Below are positions 1-14,000 of a stretch of 64,000 nucleotides of DNA, piece after piece; positions within the stretch are counted from its first letter, which is position 1, and each line of letters starts with the position of its first letter. Made by a program: the position numbers and the translations under genes. Source of the stretch: Carallia brachiata (lineage: Eukaryota; Streptophyta; Magnoliopsida; Malpighiales; Rhizophoraceae); assembly GCA_021464245.1 (NCBI GenBank), contig JADCRB010000025.1, forward strand, positions 5,752,316-5,816,315, written 5' to 3'. The notes under the pieces were generated by a model. The model was given only the letters and a program-made list of their open reading frames with translations. It was not told the origin of the DNA and did no database searches.

Positions 1-105
1 GGCTGGTAATTAATCATACAAATCAAACCAAGCATGAATCTTTGACATGCTTTCTTGTTTTCTCGAATTCGGAGGGGACACTACATCTGAAAATTGGATA
101 TGCAG

Positions 106-2028
106 GCAAAAGTTGGTCGTCGAAAAGAATTCCAAGGTGCATTACAAAAACTCCGTGGCAAAGACGCTGACATCACTCGTGAAGCTACAGAAATACAAGT
201 ATATGTCTTAGACTATGGCATATCAGTGTATGTAAAGATCCTGTAAAATATAATCCAAGTATCTTAAGAATTGTCTCTTTAATTGGCCAGGTTACACTTG
301 ACATCCTTCAAACTCTGCCTAAAGCTGGAATTCTTGATTTGTTTCAACGAAAATACATTCGCTCTGTGATTGTAAGTGACCGTCCCACATTTGAGAGATT
401 CAATCTGCTAGATAGTTCCTGAAAGTTTCATTTTTGTTTGTTTAATTTTTGCAATCATCTCGGTCAGATAGGAGTGGCATTAATGGCATTCCAGCAACTT
501 GGGGGAGTTAATGGCGTAGGATTTTATCTAAATGAAACCTATGAATATGCTGGTAATCAGCTTTTTCTACTGCATATTTTATATCAATTGTTTTTTGCCC
601 CTGTACTTAGCCGTGAATTCATTTTGAGATCCATTCTTTTTATTTCAGGACTTTCTGAATCTTTAGCCAAAATTGGGACCATAACTTATTCTTGTTTTCA
701 GGTACGTACTTTTGATTGTGGTCATGTTCTATGCAAAAGCTAAATGATTAACCTTATTCTCTGTGAAAATCTGATCAACCTGAACTCGACATTCAGGTTG
801 TCATTACTTTAGTAGGAACAATCTTGATGGACAGGTGTGGAAGAAGACCACTTATATTGGTATGCTTTTCTTTGGAAACTTATTTTCTTGCAAGAATTAG
901 TTTTTCTTGGCAGATATCTGGAAGACTACTGAATATTTTATTCCCTGTGTAGCTTGCTGCAACTGGGTTATTCCTGGGCTCCTTCACAGCCGGAACTTCG
1001 TTCTTTCTCAAGGTAAGTCAGTGAAATCGTTTTGACTCCTATGGCTTTTTTAACCCACTCTTTGTGCTTTCGACCTAAAGTTTTGCATGCATTTTTCATG
1101 ATTCAGGAACATGGTTTGTTGCTTGCGTGGGCACCAGCCTTAGTTCTCACTGGAATCCTGGTAAATGTTACTTGCAATTTTGCTGAATTTTTGGTAAGTT
1201 ATAAGTTACCAGTCCATGTTTCGTTTTGAGTTTCCACATTGTGGTCTTGTTCTTTCTGCAATCAGACGTACATAGCAGGATATTCACTTGGAATGGGAGC
1301 TGTCCCTTGGGTGATAATGTCTGAGGTAACGACTACTGAAAAATACTTGTAGAAGGACTTCTATTTTTTCCAAGTGTTACTGTTACATTAGAGAGTGATG
1401 CATTTCTTTCATGACTGCATAGCTTTTCCATCTACTGGAGTTGATGCTTACCACTGGATGTGATATTCCCTATTTCATCACATCTGAATCTTCTTCTTCT
1501 TGTTTTTTTTTCAGATCTTCCCACTCAACATAAAGGGTGCTGCCGGGAGCTTGGTAGTGTTGGTGAACTGGTCGTCTGCTTGGGTTGTTAGTTTTGTTTA
1601 CAACTTTCTCATGGACTGGAGTCCTGCAGGTAAAACACAGACTTCCCCCACTTCAGGCGAAAGCCACTACTTTGCATTCTTGGACAAAGTAATGATTCTA
1701 CGTCCCCGTGGGGACATCAAAGCTAATATGAAATTGAATTCCTGAATTTAAAGAGTTTAGCTTCGTGCTACAGATAATTGGCAAGGGATTTATGAGATAG
1801 AGGAAGACTATTCCTAATGTATAACTGATAGTCCGATAGCCTTGCTAGTATGTCCAAAAAGAACAAACGGAGAGTACTGATTCCTTTTGTACTTGATTGT
1901 AACGTTCTTCAGGCACATATTTCTTGTTTGCTGGAGTGGAATTGATGGCAATTTTGTTCGTGCTGAAGTTTGTACCAGAAACCAAAGGAAAAACCCTGGA
2001 AGAAATCCAGGCATTGATCAATTCGTAG
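106..2028 (+). CDS. ERD6-like monosaccharide transporter, 3' part (5' end outside window)
   Basis: Membrane sugar/H+ symporter of the major facilitator superfamily, ERD6-like group, which mostly exports sugars from the vacuole. Ten exons can be read: 106-198, 291-371, 468-552, 649-701, 797-859, 953-1012, 1107-1160, 1266-1325, 1515-1629 and 1913-2028, all with GT-AG borders and matching phases. Visible family marks in order are the cytosolic loop starting AKVGRRKEF, the [12 protein letters not shown] helix, the DRCGRRPL loop, [15 protein letters not shown], and the C-terminal [12 protein letters not shown] signature, followed by a TAG stop at 2026-2028. The N-terminal half (first six helices and the PESPR motif) lies left of the window. 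No frame breaks were seen. The substrate cannot be told from sequence. Confidence 0.93.
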
Positions 2029-3948
2029 AGAGAGACAGAGAGTCAGCTTCATTGGCATAGCATGCATTTCTCTTGGACGGGTCATTGTGACAAGAAGCTG
2101 CACATTGTATCATTTGTGCAGGTTCTTTGGGCTCCGATATACGTCAGAAAATTCTTCATGGGATATGAAGTTCTGGGTTATCTTCTTCACATTTTGTCAA
2201 AAAGAACGGAAGTATGTGCTCTTGATATTCTCTTCAGGGTGCTTGTGCATACCATAGATGCATTTGCTTTGTTTGTATTCTTGTGAAACAGGAAGTCATT
2301 CTACATTTCTATGGTGATTGGTTGGCAATATAAATCTACGAAGTTTTTGTTGTCGCAAGTCATTTTCCATTGTTTTTTTTTTTTTTTAAATAAAATGGGA
2401 AAATTGGGTGGTGTCCCAACTTGTCTCGTTAGAGAGTATTGCGCTAAAACTTAGAACGGTGCGAACAGTCTAGATAGTAACGTCATGATTCGCACTAAAC
2501 TTCAACTTAAGTTTGTGCCGGCAAGCACTCAATCAAGAACGCACCTGTGCAGATCAGAAATCAGTAGAGCGGTGCCTTCAACCTTGGGCCGAATATCCGC
2601 TTAGATCTAGGATCAAAGTGTCCGGGCCACCCACCGTGTTTCCAAACAATGGGAAGCTCAATTATGTTCCTGGTGGGACTAACCCAATCACATTTTGATT
2701 AAAGCTTGATTAATTAACAGTGTTAGCGCTGCAATCAATCAACTTTAGCTCACTAAGCCTGAAATCTTCTAATGCATGGAAATCTCAAGTTCACATTTTA
2801 GGAATTAACAAAAAAATAAAAAAGAAAGGAATTATCAAAAAAAAAAAAAAAGAAAGAAAGAGACTAGTGAATGTATTTGAATATGTCATGTAAAAGCTAG
2901 CTACTTGAGGTTACATGGTTGGTCTATCATACCCTCATATTGAGCTAATTTGAATCAAATTGTTGGAAATATTTGTGTAAAATGAATTGAAGTTGAGGAT
3001 TCACCTTAGTTAGAGTTATTTCCTTCACCTGTCCTTTTCTTTAACGATGATTAATATTTCCACTACAGGCATATAAAAAAAAAAAAGAATTGAAGTTCAC
3101 AACATCGTCATGAGAAAATTTTGGGTCACTGATGATTTCACAACTAAAGATACGAAACTATTGATTTTTAAAGGAATTATTTTAAAAAATTTCATTAAAT
3201 CATTTTGTGATTAAATTCAGATGAAAGATAGGTAAATGACAAGAATGTACAGACACAATATAGACAGAATACGACATAGATATAAAGATATAAAACTCTT
3301 AAAAAAATTAAGACGCGTATGGTGTGGACACAATTATAATATATATATAATTTAAATATTTTTAATAACTTTAATATTTTTTCTATACATAATTTATAAT
3401 AATTATTTTAAAATCTAATATGTATTCAAAAAATGTTAGACAAGTATTGTATCTGATATAAAAACATCATTTTAAAAAGATAAGTTAATATCTAAACAAA
3501 TAGACTCACACCTTATACAATTATTATGATAAAGAGCACCAAATTATCCGTAATTTGATTAAAGTAGCAACATTCAAAATAACTAACAGCTCCTTTGTTA
3601 TTTTTATTTTTGTGAATTTAATCATTTTACATTACTTTCAAACTTTTTGAAGGTGAAATGTGAATACGACGCCGCCGGCCTTTGTTGATTATTATAATCT
3701 TGCTAGACCTAGACTTGGTAGCTGGAGTGTCTATCTAGTGTGGACGGTACCACCTTATGTGTCGTTGTTCCTTCACTTTTTAGTCTGCTGAGCTCCATTG
3801 CAAGGAAAGAAGGCCAGAAAACGCACACAAAACTCCATCTCCCCACCAACTAGGAAAAACGAATTCAAATTATAATCCACAGTTTCAATTATCTCTTAAA
3901 CTTCTGATTGATTCCCAGGAAAAAAAAAAAATTCACACAAATTCTAAG
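2029..3948. other. Intergenic region and LEC14B promoter/leader
   Basis: No gene is supported. The first 300 bases are probably the 3' UTR of the transporter. Bases 2380-3660 are AT-rich with several poly-A/T runs. Bases 3230-3540 look like decayed repeat DNA with no clear ends. The GC content rises from about 3660, and 3780-3948 is probably the transcribed leader of the downstream WD40 gene. Confidence 0.5.
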
Positions 3949-4373
3949 GTTTGCATTCATCCTTTTGGCCTCTTCTTCCAATTCTTTTGTTTCAAGTTAT
4001 TATCTTGTTATTTTATTCCTTTTTTTTTCTTAATTATTTTATTGTGCCCCTGAAAAGCTAAGTGTCTTCGTCTGATTTTTTTTTTTTTTTATGATTGATT
4101 ACTACTGTTTCGGGTGCTACCTGTAATTTATTTATTTTTGATATTTCAGTTCTTTATCTGCAACAGTTTTTGGTTTTCAGATTGAATTTTCAATCTTTAG
4201 GCGTTTATTGTTGTTTAATTGTCTGAATCTGAAGTGGGTTTTTTGGAACAAGACAAGGGGTGGCCTTCGTTTTGATAGAAGTGGAAGTTATAATTTTTTT
4301 ACTTAGACGTGTGACTGCAGAAAAGCTATGATTTTGATGTTTTTTTTTTTTTTTTTTTTTTTTTCCTTTGCAG
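3949..4373 (+). other. Probable leader (5' UTR) intron of the LEC14B-like gene
   Basis: A donor AAG|GTTTGC at 3948/3949 and an acceptor TTTGCAG at 4373, preceded by a run of more than 20 T, frame a T-rich stretch with no coding potential just upstream of the start codon. Leader introns are common in plant housekeeping genes. This is inferred from splice consensus only. Confidence 0.5.
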
Positions 4374-4381
4374 GATTGACT

Positions 4382-4465
4382 ATGTTGGAGTCAGGGTCCG
4401 CTAGGTTGAAGTTTATTTATTGTTTAGATTGATTTGTGTTTGTGGTTATGCGGATAAAAGTTTAA
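4382..4465 (+). promoter_or_regulatory. Two short upstream ORFs before the LEC14B-like start codon
   Basis: In the leader after the putative intron there is a 16-codon ORF at 4382-4432 (ATG TTG GAG ... GAT TGA) and a 5-codon ORF at 4448-4465 (ATG CGG ATA AAA GTT TAA). The second ends only 7 bases before the main ATG at 4473. Upstream ORFs of this kind often lower translation of the main ORF; an effect here is inference. Confidence 0.5.
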
Positions 4466-4472
4466 GTGAAAC

Positions 4473-7400
4473 ATGAGTAGGATACGCAAGAGCTCACGTA
4501 CATGTGATGATGAAAATACTGAGAATGTTTCCTCTTCAAATCGAGGGCCGGAAGAGAATGCTTCCCATCTTGATCATGATATTGCCCAACTCACTAAGCT
4601 CAGATCAAGACCGCATCGACTTCTCGGTGGAGATGTGTCTAGCAAGTTAAGGCTGCCTGTCTCGACAGTGAAAATGCTGGTTGGTCGTGAGAGTAATTAT
4701 TCTGGAAGAGGGAGATTCTCGTCAGCAGATAGTTGTCATGTTTTAAGTCGATACTTGCCTGTGAATGGTCCATGGACGGTTGATCGGACAAGAAGTCGAG
4801 CTTACGTATCCCAATTTTCAGCTGATGGAAATCTTCTAGTTGCAGGATTTCAGGTGTTGTTTTTGTAACCTCTGGAATAGATATGGAGTAGTGGATGTAT
4901 AAATAGATTGCTAATTCATAAAAAATTATAGTTACTTTAAATGATAACAATGTTTGGACATTGCAATTTAGTTGATCCGACACTTCTCTTGTGGAACAGC
5001 ACAGCCATATTAGGATATACAATGTGGACAGGGGATTGAATTTTCAAAAGGACATTTTAGCCAGAAGCGTGGAATGGACAATTACTGATACATGTCTTTC
5101 CCCAGATCAGCGGTTTCTTGTAAGTTTTTGTTAGTTGTTGGACATAGAGGCTTACTTCATCACTAATTGCACGCTTGTACACATATAATCGTTCGACTAC
5201 TTCAGGCAATTTCTTTTGGTTTGATGGAGAGCTTCTTTTCCTTGTGTTTTTTTGTTCTCACTATGGCTGATAAATAAATTCTTTAAAGTAAGAGCCCATT
5301 ATTGGGCGGGTCCTTTCACTTGGCAAGCAGAATGTAATCAGCAGCAATTTCTGCTGTTTTTGGCAGAAGAAAAATTCAAGATATCTTGGACATTTGAAAC
5401 TGCTGTGTTAATGCTGCTAATTTGAATTGGACCTTGGGCCTTTCAAAACATGTACATATATAGTTTTTTTTATCTTAAATTATTTTGTGTCAAGTATTAT
5501 TGCAGAGCAATTGAGACAAGCTGGAGACTTTGGGTTTTTTTTCCCTACAAACACTTGCAGTTATTTTTCATTTTTCCTTTATTGAGCCTCACTGTAATTG
5601 TTGCAGGTGTATTCTAGTATGACACCCATTGTCCATATTGTATCAGTTGGGTCTACCGTGACAGAGTCGGTGGCTAATGTAACGGTGTGTACTGCAAGCC
5701 ATACTTGAACCTTTCCTATATAGGAGGATATCATGCATTAGTTGTGTGCCAAACAACTTTTATTAGATAGTAAAATATATTCTCTTGTGCATGTTAAATG
5801 ACTCTTTAATATCATTACCAGACTGAAAATTTACTGGAATCTTGTACAATAAATTATGCGGATTAGTTGTCTATGACATGGTCATAACTTTAAGAGAAGA
5901 ATGGTGAACAATAGGTTTGTTTGAGTATGTCACAGGATGCTGTTGTTTGGTATAACTCACCCAGTACATCTGCTGGTAAGGAATCTAAGATGAGAGGCAT
6001 TAGGGTAGATTTGCATTGTCCTAGGTGACTAGTAAAATCAGTTTGTTGTTGTATTGCTTGGTTCATCTGAGCAGGTGACTTAGTATACTAGGATGCACAA
6101 TAAAGTGCTTTACCCAGCAAGACAAAATTTCCTCCATGATTCGCTAAACTATTTCTTTTGTGAAAGGTCTAGCTTTAACTCACTTGATGACTTCACTTAT
6201 AGTCCAAGTTTTTCTCGTTTGTCCTATATAAAGTGATCAACTAATATTTGGTTAAATAGTGCAACGTAAGTGGTTAATGGGTTTGTCTCTGAAATATTGC
6301 TTCACATCTATGTTTTCTTTATCCAGGAAATTCATGATGGCTTGGATTTTTCTGGCCATAATGGTGATGACGATGAGTTTGGGATCTTCTCTGTGAAGTT
6401 TTCAACTGATGGAAGAGAACTTGTAGCTTCTAGTAATGATAATTCAATTTATGTTTATGATCTTGAAGCTAATAGGCGTAGCCTTTCTATTCCTGCGCAT
6501 AAGGTAATACAGTTGATTCATGTGGTATTATGCTTTTTATTTTTTGAATATGTTTTGTAAGAAAATTACTTTTATATTCATAACCTTGCTTTTTTAATAA
6601 AAAAATTATTCCACTGAGTGCTGCTTACTTGGAATTTGTTGATTAGTGGAACTTATTTCTTTATTCACAAATATATCAGTTTTTGCTGCATGTAAAATAT
6701 TTCTGTTAAATTTTATTTGATTTTTTCCCGGGCATTTGCTGCATGATAATATGGATTACTTTATGCATCAAAAAGATTTTCGACTTGAAAACAGAATTCT
6801 AGCCCTGTACCTTGCTGACAATGAATGTCTTTTAGACAAGGTCCCCCTTTTTATCCTCTCTCTCTTTCTCTCTCTCTAGGATGCCAGGTGACCAGGTCAG
6901 TGATGCAAGTTCCTTCCCAATTTAGGGTACAAATTAATGTCACTTCCAGACTTTTGAAAGTGTGAACATGTCTATGTTGTTGACTCCTACCTTACTGTCT
7001 CTAACAGTTGAGGTTTTTGTATTATGCTTGAAGTTCCATGTGATAAAAGTTGCTTATTCACTATCTATCTTGAGAACTCTTATTGTTTTTTTTGTCATAA
7101 TATTGTTAACGTGTCCTCTTTTATATCATTTTCCTTTTTAGCCTTTCCTCTTTTATTTGACTTGTCTCTGAAATTATCAGTTGATGGGACATGCTACTCT
7201 TCTATCTTATCCCTGCATTATGCTACGTATTCTCAAGTTTCCTCTTCAACAAGGTTAGGATCTGAACTATAGCCCAATTGGCATTTCTCTTGCAGAGTGA
7301 TGTCAACACAGTCTGTTTTGCGGATGAAAGTGGCCACCTTATATATTCTGGTAGTGATGATGACCTCTGCAAGGTATAATTTATCCCTTTGTCTTGAAGA

Positions 7401-9205
7401 GAATTAGATCGTCTTTTGTTGTAGTGCTTGTCAAGATGTTTTGACTCATTTGCAGCTTTGTGTATGCTGAAGAGGGGCTTTCTTTCTTTTTTTTTTTTTG
7501 GATCTTGGTAATCAATCTGCAATTCCGTTGTATCAATATAAAGAGCTGACCCGAAAAAAATGTCTTTCATTGAATATCAATGATGGTTCATGCTGGCTAC
7601 AGCTTTTAGTTTTATTGCTAGGTTTCTAGCTTATTTGGCCAAGGAATTTCATCTATGTTTAAAGTTATGCAGGTGTGGGACAGGCGCTGCTTTATCACAA
7701 GAGGTCAAGCAGCAGGAGTCTTGATGGGACACCTTGAAGGCATTACATTCATTAATAGTCGTGGTGATGGCCGGTACTTTATTTCCAATGGAAAAGATCA
7801 GACCACTAAACTATGGGATATAAGAAAAATGTCTTCTAATTCTACATAGTAAGTTATGCTATTGCTTTCTAAATCCATTTCCTTCTTTTCCTGAAACATG
7901 TATGGATCCATCCCTGTATGTCTTTCCTCCAAGTATCTGCTTATATGATTTATGTTTGAATCATTCTTGAAAGAATGCTTGTGGATGATGGTTGGCCTAG
8001 GTTTTTGATAGTGATGCTTATAGCAGTTGTTAGTAAATTGCAGGCAACAAGTTTGCACTCATTTACAGTTAACCTCCTGATCATAACAAATGGTTAAATG
8101 CCCAATCGGCTCACAAACCCAAATGCGTAATCTATTTTTCATTTCGATTGGTTTCTGTATGTTACGCGAAGACACAGTTTTGGAATCAGTTTTTGTGCTA
8201 TATTGTTATGCTATATGAGAATAAAAATGCGTGCACAGATTGTGCGACCACTGATATTTCTCTTATCAAACAGCACTCCGAGGCTTAGAGATGCCGATTG
8301 GGACTACAGGTGGATGGAGTACCCACCCCATTCTAAAACCTTGAAGCATCCTCGTGATCAGTCATTGACCACATACAGAGGTCATTCAGTCTTGCGTACT
8401 CTGATTCGCTGTTACTTCTCTCCGGAATATAGGTACTCAATTTTCTAACCATATATCCTGCCAAAGATGCCTGAATCTGACTTCCAACTCTGTTCAATCT
8501 AAATTTGGGACGTCTGGTTGTGGTGTTCATCAAATTTCCAACTCATTGACTAGGATAAGGTTTTGAATAAATGTTGGTATGATCAAATTGGCCTCTGGAA
8601 TTTGGGGGAAGCAAATTGCTGTTTAGGGCATCTTTTGTATGTTGGTGGCATATGTGGATTGTAAAGGGTAATTGATGGTGGATCCTCTTTTGCAGCACCG
8701 GTCAAAAGTACATCTACACTGGATCTAGTGATTGTTCTGTGTATATTTATGATCTGGTATGGGCCTAAATTCTCCAATGTTAAAATTTTGTTTTTCATTC
8801 AGTTTTTTATTTAGTAGGTATTGCACCATAATAAGGGAACTTGAACAAATTGTTACTTAGCTTCAGCATGAACAACCATGACCAGAGGTGGTGTTAAATA
8901 AAATATGTTGTTTCAGTTTTCTGATTACAAGAGCACAAAAATCATAATGCCTGCATACAATTTCTTCACTGCCCTCCATTATGATCATTATTTGGGTTTC
9001 TGATAATTTTGAGTTGTTTATATTGTTGCAGGTCACTGGAGCTCAAGTTGCAAGACTTAAGCATCATGATGCTCCTGTGAGAGATTGTAGTTGGCATCCT
9101 TTGTACCCTATGATCATTACCTCTTCCTGGGACGGTTCCATTAAGAGATGGGAATTTCCCGGATGTGGTAAACCTCCTGATCGGCCACGACGTGGTAGAC
9201 GATGA
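4473..9205 (+). CDS. LEC14B: LEC14B-type WD40 repeat protein (DCAF11-like substrate receptor)
   Basis: Predicted nuclear/cytosolic WD40 protein; its animal relative DCAF11/WDR23 recruits substrates to CUL4-DDB1 ubiquitin ligase. Nine exons join in frame: 4473-4853, 5000-5119, 5607-5684, 6327-6503, 7296-7373, 7673-7848, 8274-8432, 8696-8756 and 9032-9205. They total 1404 bases, or 467 residues, close to the family's usual length. The N-terminus has the family-typical acidic segment followed by LTKLRSRPHRLL. WD repeats follow, including two WDxR (DWD-box) ends, KVWDRR in exon 6 and KLWDIRK at its end, the pattern used for DDB1 binding. The last repeat ends SIKRWEFPG, followed by a basic tail PDRPRRGRR. 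The start at 4473 is the first ATG in frame. No breaks were seen. E3 function is inferred from the family. Confidence 0.95.
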
Positions 9206-11052
9206 ATAACAGTGTGCAGTACGAAATGCCGGGTTCTACTGTAACATGGCTTAATGGTTTTTACAGTTGAATTTCTTATAAACCATGTTTTGGAAATGTA
9301 AGCAATAATTTGTAACGTGTTCTTACATTGTTGTCGCTAATTTTTAAAAGAGAAAAGAGTTGGCACAGATAAAGCCACAGGTCTTAAAATAGGCATTCTG
9401 CATTAGTCCAGCAATAATATTATTAAAAAAAAAATGTTTGCGTCCTTCATTGTGTGGGAACTTTTCTCTTTTCTTCCTTAATATTAGATTGAATCCAAGG
9501 CTTTCTCATCCAATGAATTGAACAATCTTAACTGATTGTGTCACAATAATTGTGTTTAATTTAATATTGTCATAATCGAACTGTTCATTGAACCAGTCCG
9601 TTTGATCTATTCTTATACTAGTTTCACTCGCATTTATTCCTTTTGTCTTCAGCTATTAACATCTATAGCTTGAGATAAGAAAAACTAATGGACATCCAAC
9701 TCCAGGTTTCAGTTTTGTCCAATTACGTTCGACAGTGGACTCGACTGGTGACGGTAATTATGAATTAGTTTGATTTTTACCAACATTATTATATATATAT
9801 ATATATATATATATATCGCATTTTCGTAAAGCCCACATTGAGTAATTTGGTATTTGCACATTCTTTGACCGGTCACAATATAACGGGCCTGGGCTGCGGA
9901 GGGCCTTGTTGGATCTAAGGCGACTCCAAAACAGAAACCTTTAAGACTAAAACCAATAAATAGGCCGAACATATGACGCAAAAAAAAAAAAAAAAAAAAA
10001 AAAAAGGCCAAACAAACACCGGGTTACGTGCAAAATTGTCAGAATCGAACCGGTCATCGAATTAAAAATATTAGTGAGTTAAATTTAACCGGTCGGACCG
10101 ATATTTAATAATATATATATGTATAAAGTAGTTTAAAAAAATAATACTTATATATATTGATTAAATATTAATTTTTAAAATTTTAAGGATTAAATTGAAA
10201 GTTTTAATTAAATTTAAGACTAAATTGAAAATTTTAATTAAATTTATAGTTTAAATTATAATTTAAATGTAAACTTTGAAATTAAATTATAATTTATAAA
10301 ATTTTAATTTAATTCGAAACCGATTGAACTGGGCCAATTTTTTTGTCGATTTTGACCGATTTTTATTGGTCCGAATCTTGTGTCAATTTTTTCTCGAATC
10401 AAACCAGACTCCCGACTAGTCACTGGTTAAACTGGTTGAATCGGCTGGTCTAATATGGTTTTGACAAATATGGTTGTGTGGGAATGGGAGAGGAGGCAAG
10501 TGCAAAACCCTAAACCCTGTCTAGGCCGAAAAGCTATATGAACCCAAAAAAAAAAAAAAAAAAAAAGAAAGAAAAAGAGAGAAAGCCTTATTAGATCGAA
10601 GTGAAAAATAAATCTAATCATACAATCAATTTAATAAAATTACAAAAATTAAAACAGAAAATTTTAAAACTTTACTAACAAAAATTAAAAATAAAGACCT
10701 CTTGTTGTTAATAGTCTCACTAACTAAAAATTTTAATCAACATAAATTATCCATTACAAAAACTAATTAGATCAAGAACCAAACCAACACGCGACTTTGT
10801 CAAAATCTCCTCCAACATCCACCGCCTCGCCGCCTCGCCGGACGGAGAGCGTAGCCCCCACCATAACCCTGACCGTGCAGTCCTCCTCCAACATCCGCCT
10901 CGTCGAAATCACACACCATAACTCTTCCCTGCAGTTTTCTTTGTGTTTTTTTTTGTTTTTCCTTGTGGAGTATAGCCATCCGTAGGACCAAAAAAAAAAG
11001 AAAATTAACAAACACAGTTATATGTAAAAATTGATTGCTTCGATTTGGTAGT
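9206..11052. other. Intergenic region between LEC14B-like and DEAH13-like genes
   Basis: Contains the 3' UTR of the WD40 gene, a (TA)n microsatellite at 9788-9816, poly-A runs near 9980-10005 and 10543-10566, and AT-rich DNA. The segment 10041-10445 carries repeated ACCGGT/GGTTCGAAC-like motifs at both ends and looks like a dispersed repeat. Bases 10790-11052 are less AT-rich and are probably the promoter and leader of the helicase. No coding gene is supported. Confidence 0.55.
9788..9816. repeat. (TA)n microsatellite
   Basis: A run of alternating T and A of about 29 bases. Simple repeat, likely to vary in length between individuals. Confidence 0.9.
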
Positions 11053-14000
11053 ATGGAAGGAGACAGCAATGCCTTGATTCTGCCTGCAAAGAAAGGCAAT
11101 AAGAAGAAAGGCAGGACTCAGGTATTGCACACACAAGCAGCAAGCTTGCGACCTCTTTGATTGTTTTGGAGTGAAGGGTTTGCTGACAAAAAGTTTGTTG
11201 TGCAGGAACATGAAACGGTGAAGAAAAACAAGTCTCCACCTTTGAGCAAATCCCAGAAACGAAAGTTTAAGAAGTTGGAAGTTTGTTGCTTGCCATTGTC
11301 TTGTAGTTTTGTCTATTTTATTTTTCTGTGTTGATTTGGATTAGCTTGCTTTTTTGTTTGTGCAGGAGGAGAAGGAAAGAGCACTTTTGCTATCAAAAAG
11401 CATTGAGACCTTGGAGTACGTCGCTACAATCTTCTGCCTGGACTGTTGGTTTTTGATTTATCTGTTTTTAATCAGGCAGCTTTAACAGTGTTTATGAACT
11501 ACTCTAGATTTCACTTTTCAGGAAATATAAGATACCGGAGGATGTGTTTCCTCTTCTGCGATCCTCGAAGAACATAAGTAGAGTATGTAGTAGTCGATGA
11601 GTTTTACTTTTTTGACGTTTTTGTTTAAATCCTGGTTGATTTCAGGTTTTGTTTTTACTAAAAGGGTATTTTTGCTTAGCTTGAAACTGTGAAAGAAAAA
11701 CGAAGGATGGCAGTGCAATTTTTGAAGGTAGGATTAGAAGTTCCACATGGTGACCAACCTTTCGAGAGGACAGATGGTGATGATAGTCGCGAGACTGAGG
11801 TTGAATCAGAAAGAATTGAACTAAAGGATGTCGATTGCAATGGTCACTTGCTTCAAATGGAAGTAGAAAAGGAAGTGCCAAATTGTGCATCCGTTCCCTT
11901 GTCTTCTTGTCGGAAGCCAATTGCTGGCGATGAGCTTGGCTCAAATGATGGGCCTGCTTCCACTTTTGCTGCTGAAGAAATTTCCATTAAGGTTAAAAAA
12001 TTGTCTATGTTGTAGATATGCTTTACCAATATTTTGAAGTTCTGATTCTAGGAAAAGCTCTGAGTTAATGGTCTGTTGTCTATAAATCTTTTAAATAATG
12101 TCAGAGATATAAAGATATTTTTTAATTTTGCAAATACTTTTATGGCCATTGAATTGTGCCTCAAGAATTTCATTTTATGAGAATTTTAAAATTGGACTTA
12201 CATATTCAGTTATATGCTGTTTTTCATGCCACTATAATTACCATATGACTCTAGCTTTGTTGGCTGATTATTGACTCTGCATTCTCCAGGATAAGTTAAA
12301 TGAGAGCTTAATTTTGGACTCAGGTGACTCTAGAAGTTTTCACAATGGTGCTTTACTTAGACCAGTTGTTACCCCAACTGTAGTGCATGTATCGAGGCCA
12401 ATGGAGGTGGAAAATAAAAGGAAGGATCTCCCAATTGTTATGATGGAACAGGAGATAATGGAAGCTGTGAATGAAAATTCAACCATTATTATCTGTGGAG
12501 AAACTGGATGTGGTAAAACCACCCAAGTTCCTCAGGTGGGCTTACCTTTTGCTCTGTTCTTGTCTATCTGCAGAATATCGATTTTGAGAGCAAGATTTAT
12601 CCCAATCTGTTTTGTTGCAATATTGCAGTTCCTCTATGAGGCGGGCTTTGGTTCAAACCTGTCTGCACATCGAAGAGGTATTATTGGTGTCACTCAACCA
12701 CGCCGTGTTGCTGTCCTTGCCACTGCAAGACGTGTAGCATTTGAACTTGGTCTTCGTCTTGGGAGAGAGGTTGGGTTCCAGGTTAGGCATGACAAGAGGG
12801 TTGGAGATAGTTGTTCCATCAAGTTTATGACCGATGGAATTTTGCTGCGTGAAGTTCAGGTATGGAACTGAATATCATATATTTCTTTTGTGTGATGCCA
12901 TGAAGGTTAGTATAGAATAGAACCTGCAAAAAATTGATGATATGAAAACTCAAAGTCTTCTTCAATTTTTCCCCTCTTTGTTAGGTAGTGCTTGTTTTAT
13001 TGATGTGTTATGTATGGTATATTGAATTTCTCTACCTGTTTTTTCCGCTTCCTTCTAATTTAGAGATGGGGGTTGATACATTGCATCATCTTATAAGAGT
13101 TTTTCTCTTTATATATTGAAGCTTATTAGTTGTTTTTTATATTCGTCTCTTGTTTAAAGAATTAGCAGTTTGGATACATACAACTTATATGGTGGAGAAA
13201 AGTGAAAAATAGAGTAGTTCAGCATTGGAGATACAACACATTCTCTGTCTGCTGAATGCCTTTTCTTTGTATTGCTTGGAATTGTTTGGTTGTGAATGAT
13301 TGCTAGCACTAAGAATGTAAGATGGTTTTTCACCCTTCATTAATGTTAGCTTTTCTAAATGACTTTCATGAATGCAGACAGATATTTTGTTGAAGCGTTA
13401 TTCAGTCCTAATCCTTGATGAGGCTCACGAGAGATCTGTGAACACAGATATACTTATTGGAATGCTGTCTCGTATAATCCATCTCCGTCGGGTAATACCT
13501 TAATGAGATTTTAATTTTTGGAGCAGTAATATTGCTTTTTTCTTTTATTTAACACTAAGGATTTGAGTACATTCATTGCCCATGAACTTTTTTTAATCAA
13601 ATAAACATTCTTAATGCATAAAACCACAAAAGTTTTCCATAAAAGGAATTCTAGCTAGAATGTTGTAATTAACAGTGAATTAAATTCTAGCCAGTGGATA
13701 CAAAAATTAATGTTAAAACATATAAGATCTAAAAAGTTAATGTAGACATGGAAGGAAAGATTAAGTTATCCCATTAAAGAATGAATGGTTAAGGTTACTG
13801 ACTGTTAATGTTACTCAATTGTGATCTAGAGGTCACAAGTTTGAGTTGTAAAAATAGCCTCTTTGTGAAAATAAAGGTAAGGCTGCATACATTTGACCAT
13901 TCCCTAGACTCATAGTGTGGGGGCCCATGCACCAGGATGCTTTTTTTTTTACCTTGTGCTTGTGCTTGTGCTTGTAATAAATATTAGATTTAATGCTTGC

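Noticed and set aside
10772..11099. Overlapping open frames on both strands before DEAH13
   Set aside because: No family likeness; they lie in the promoter/leader region.
11689..12015. Separate small gene starting [14 protein letters not shown]
   Set aside because: It is exon 5 of the DEAH13-like gene; splice sites and phase agree on both sides.
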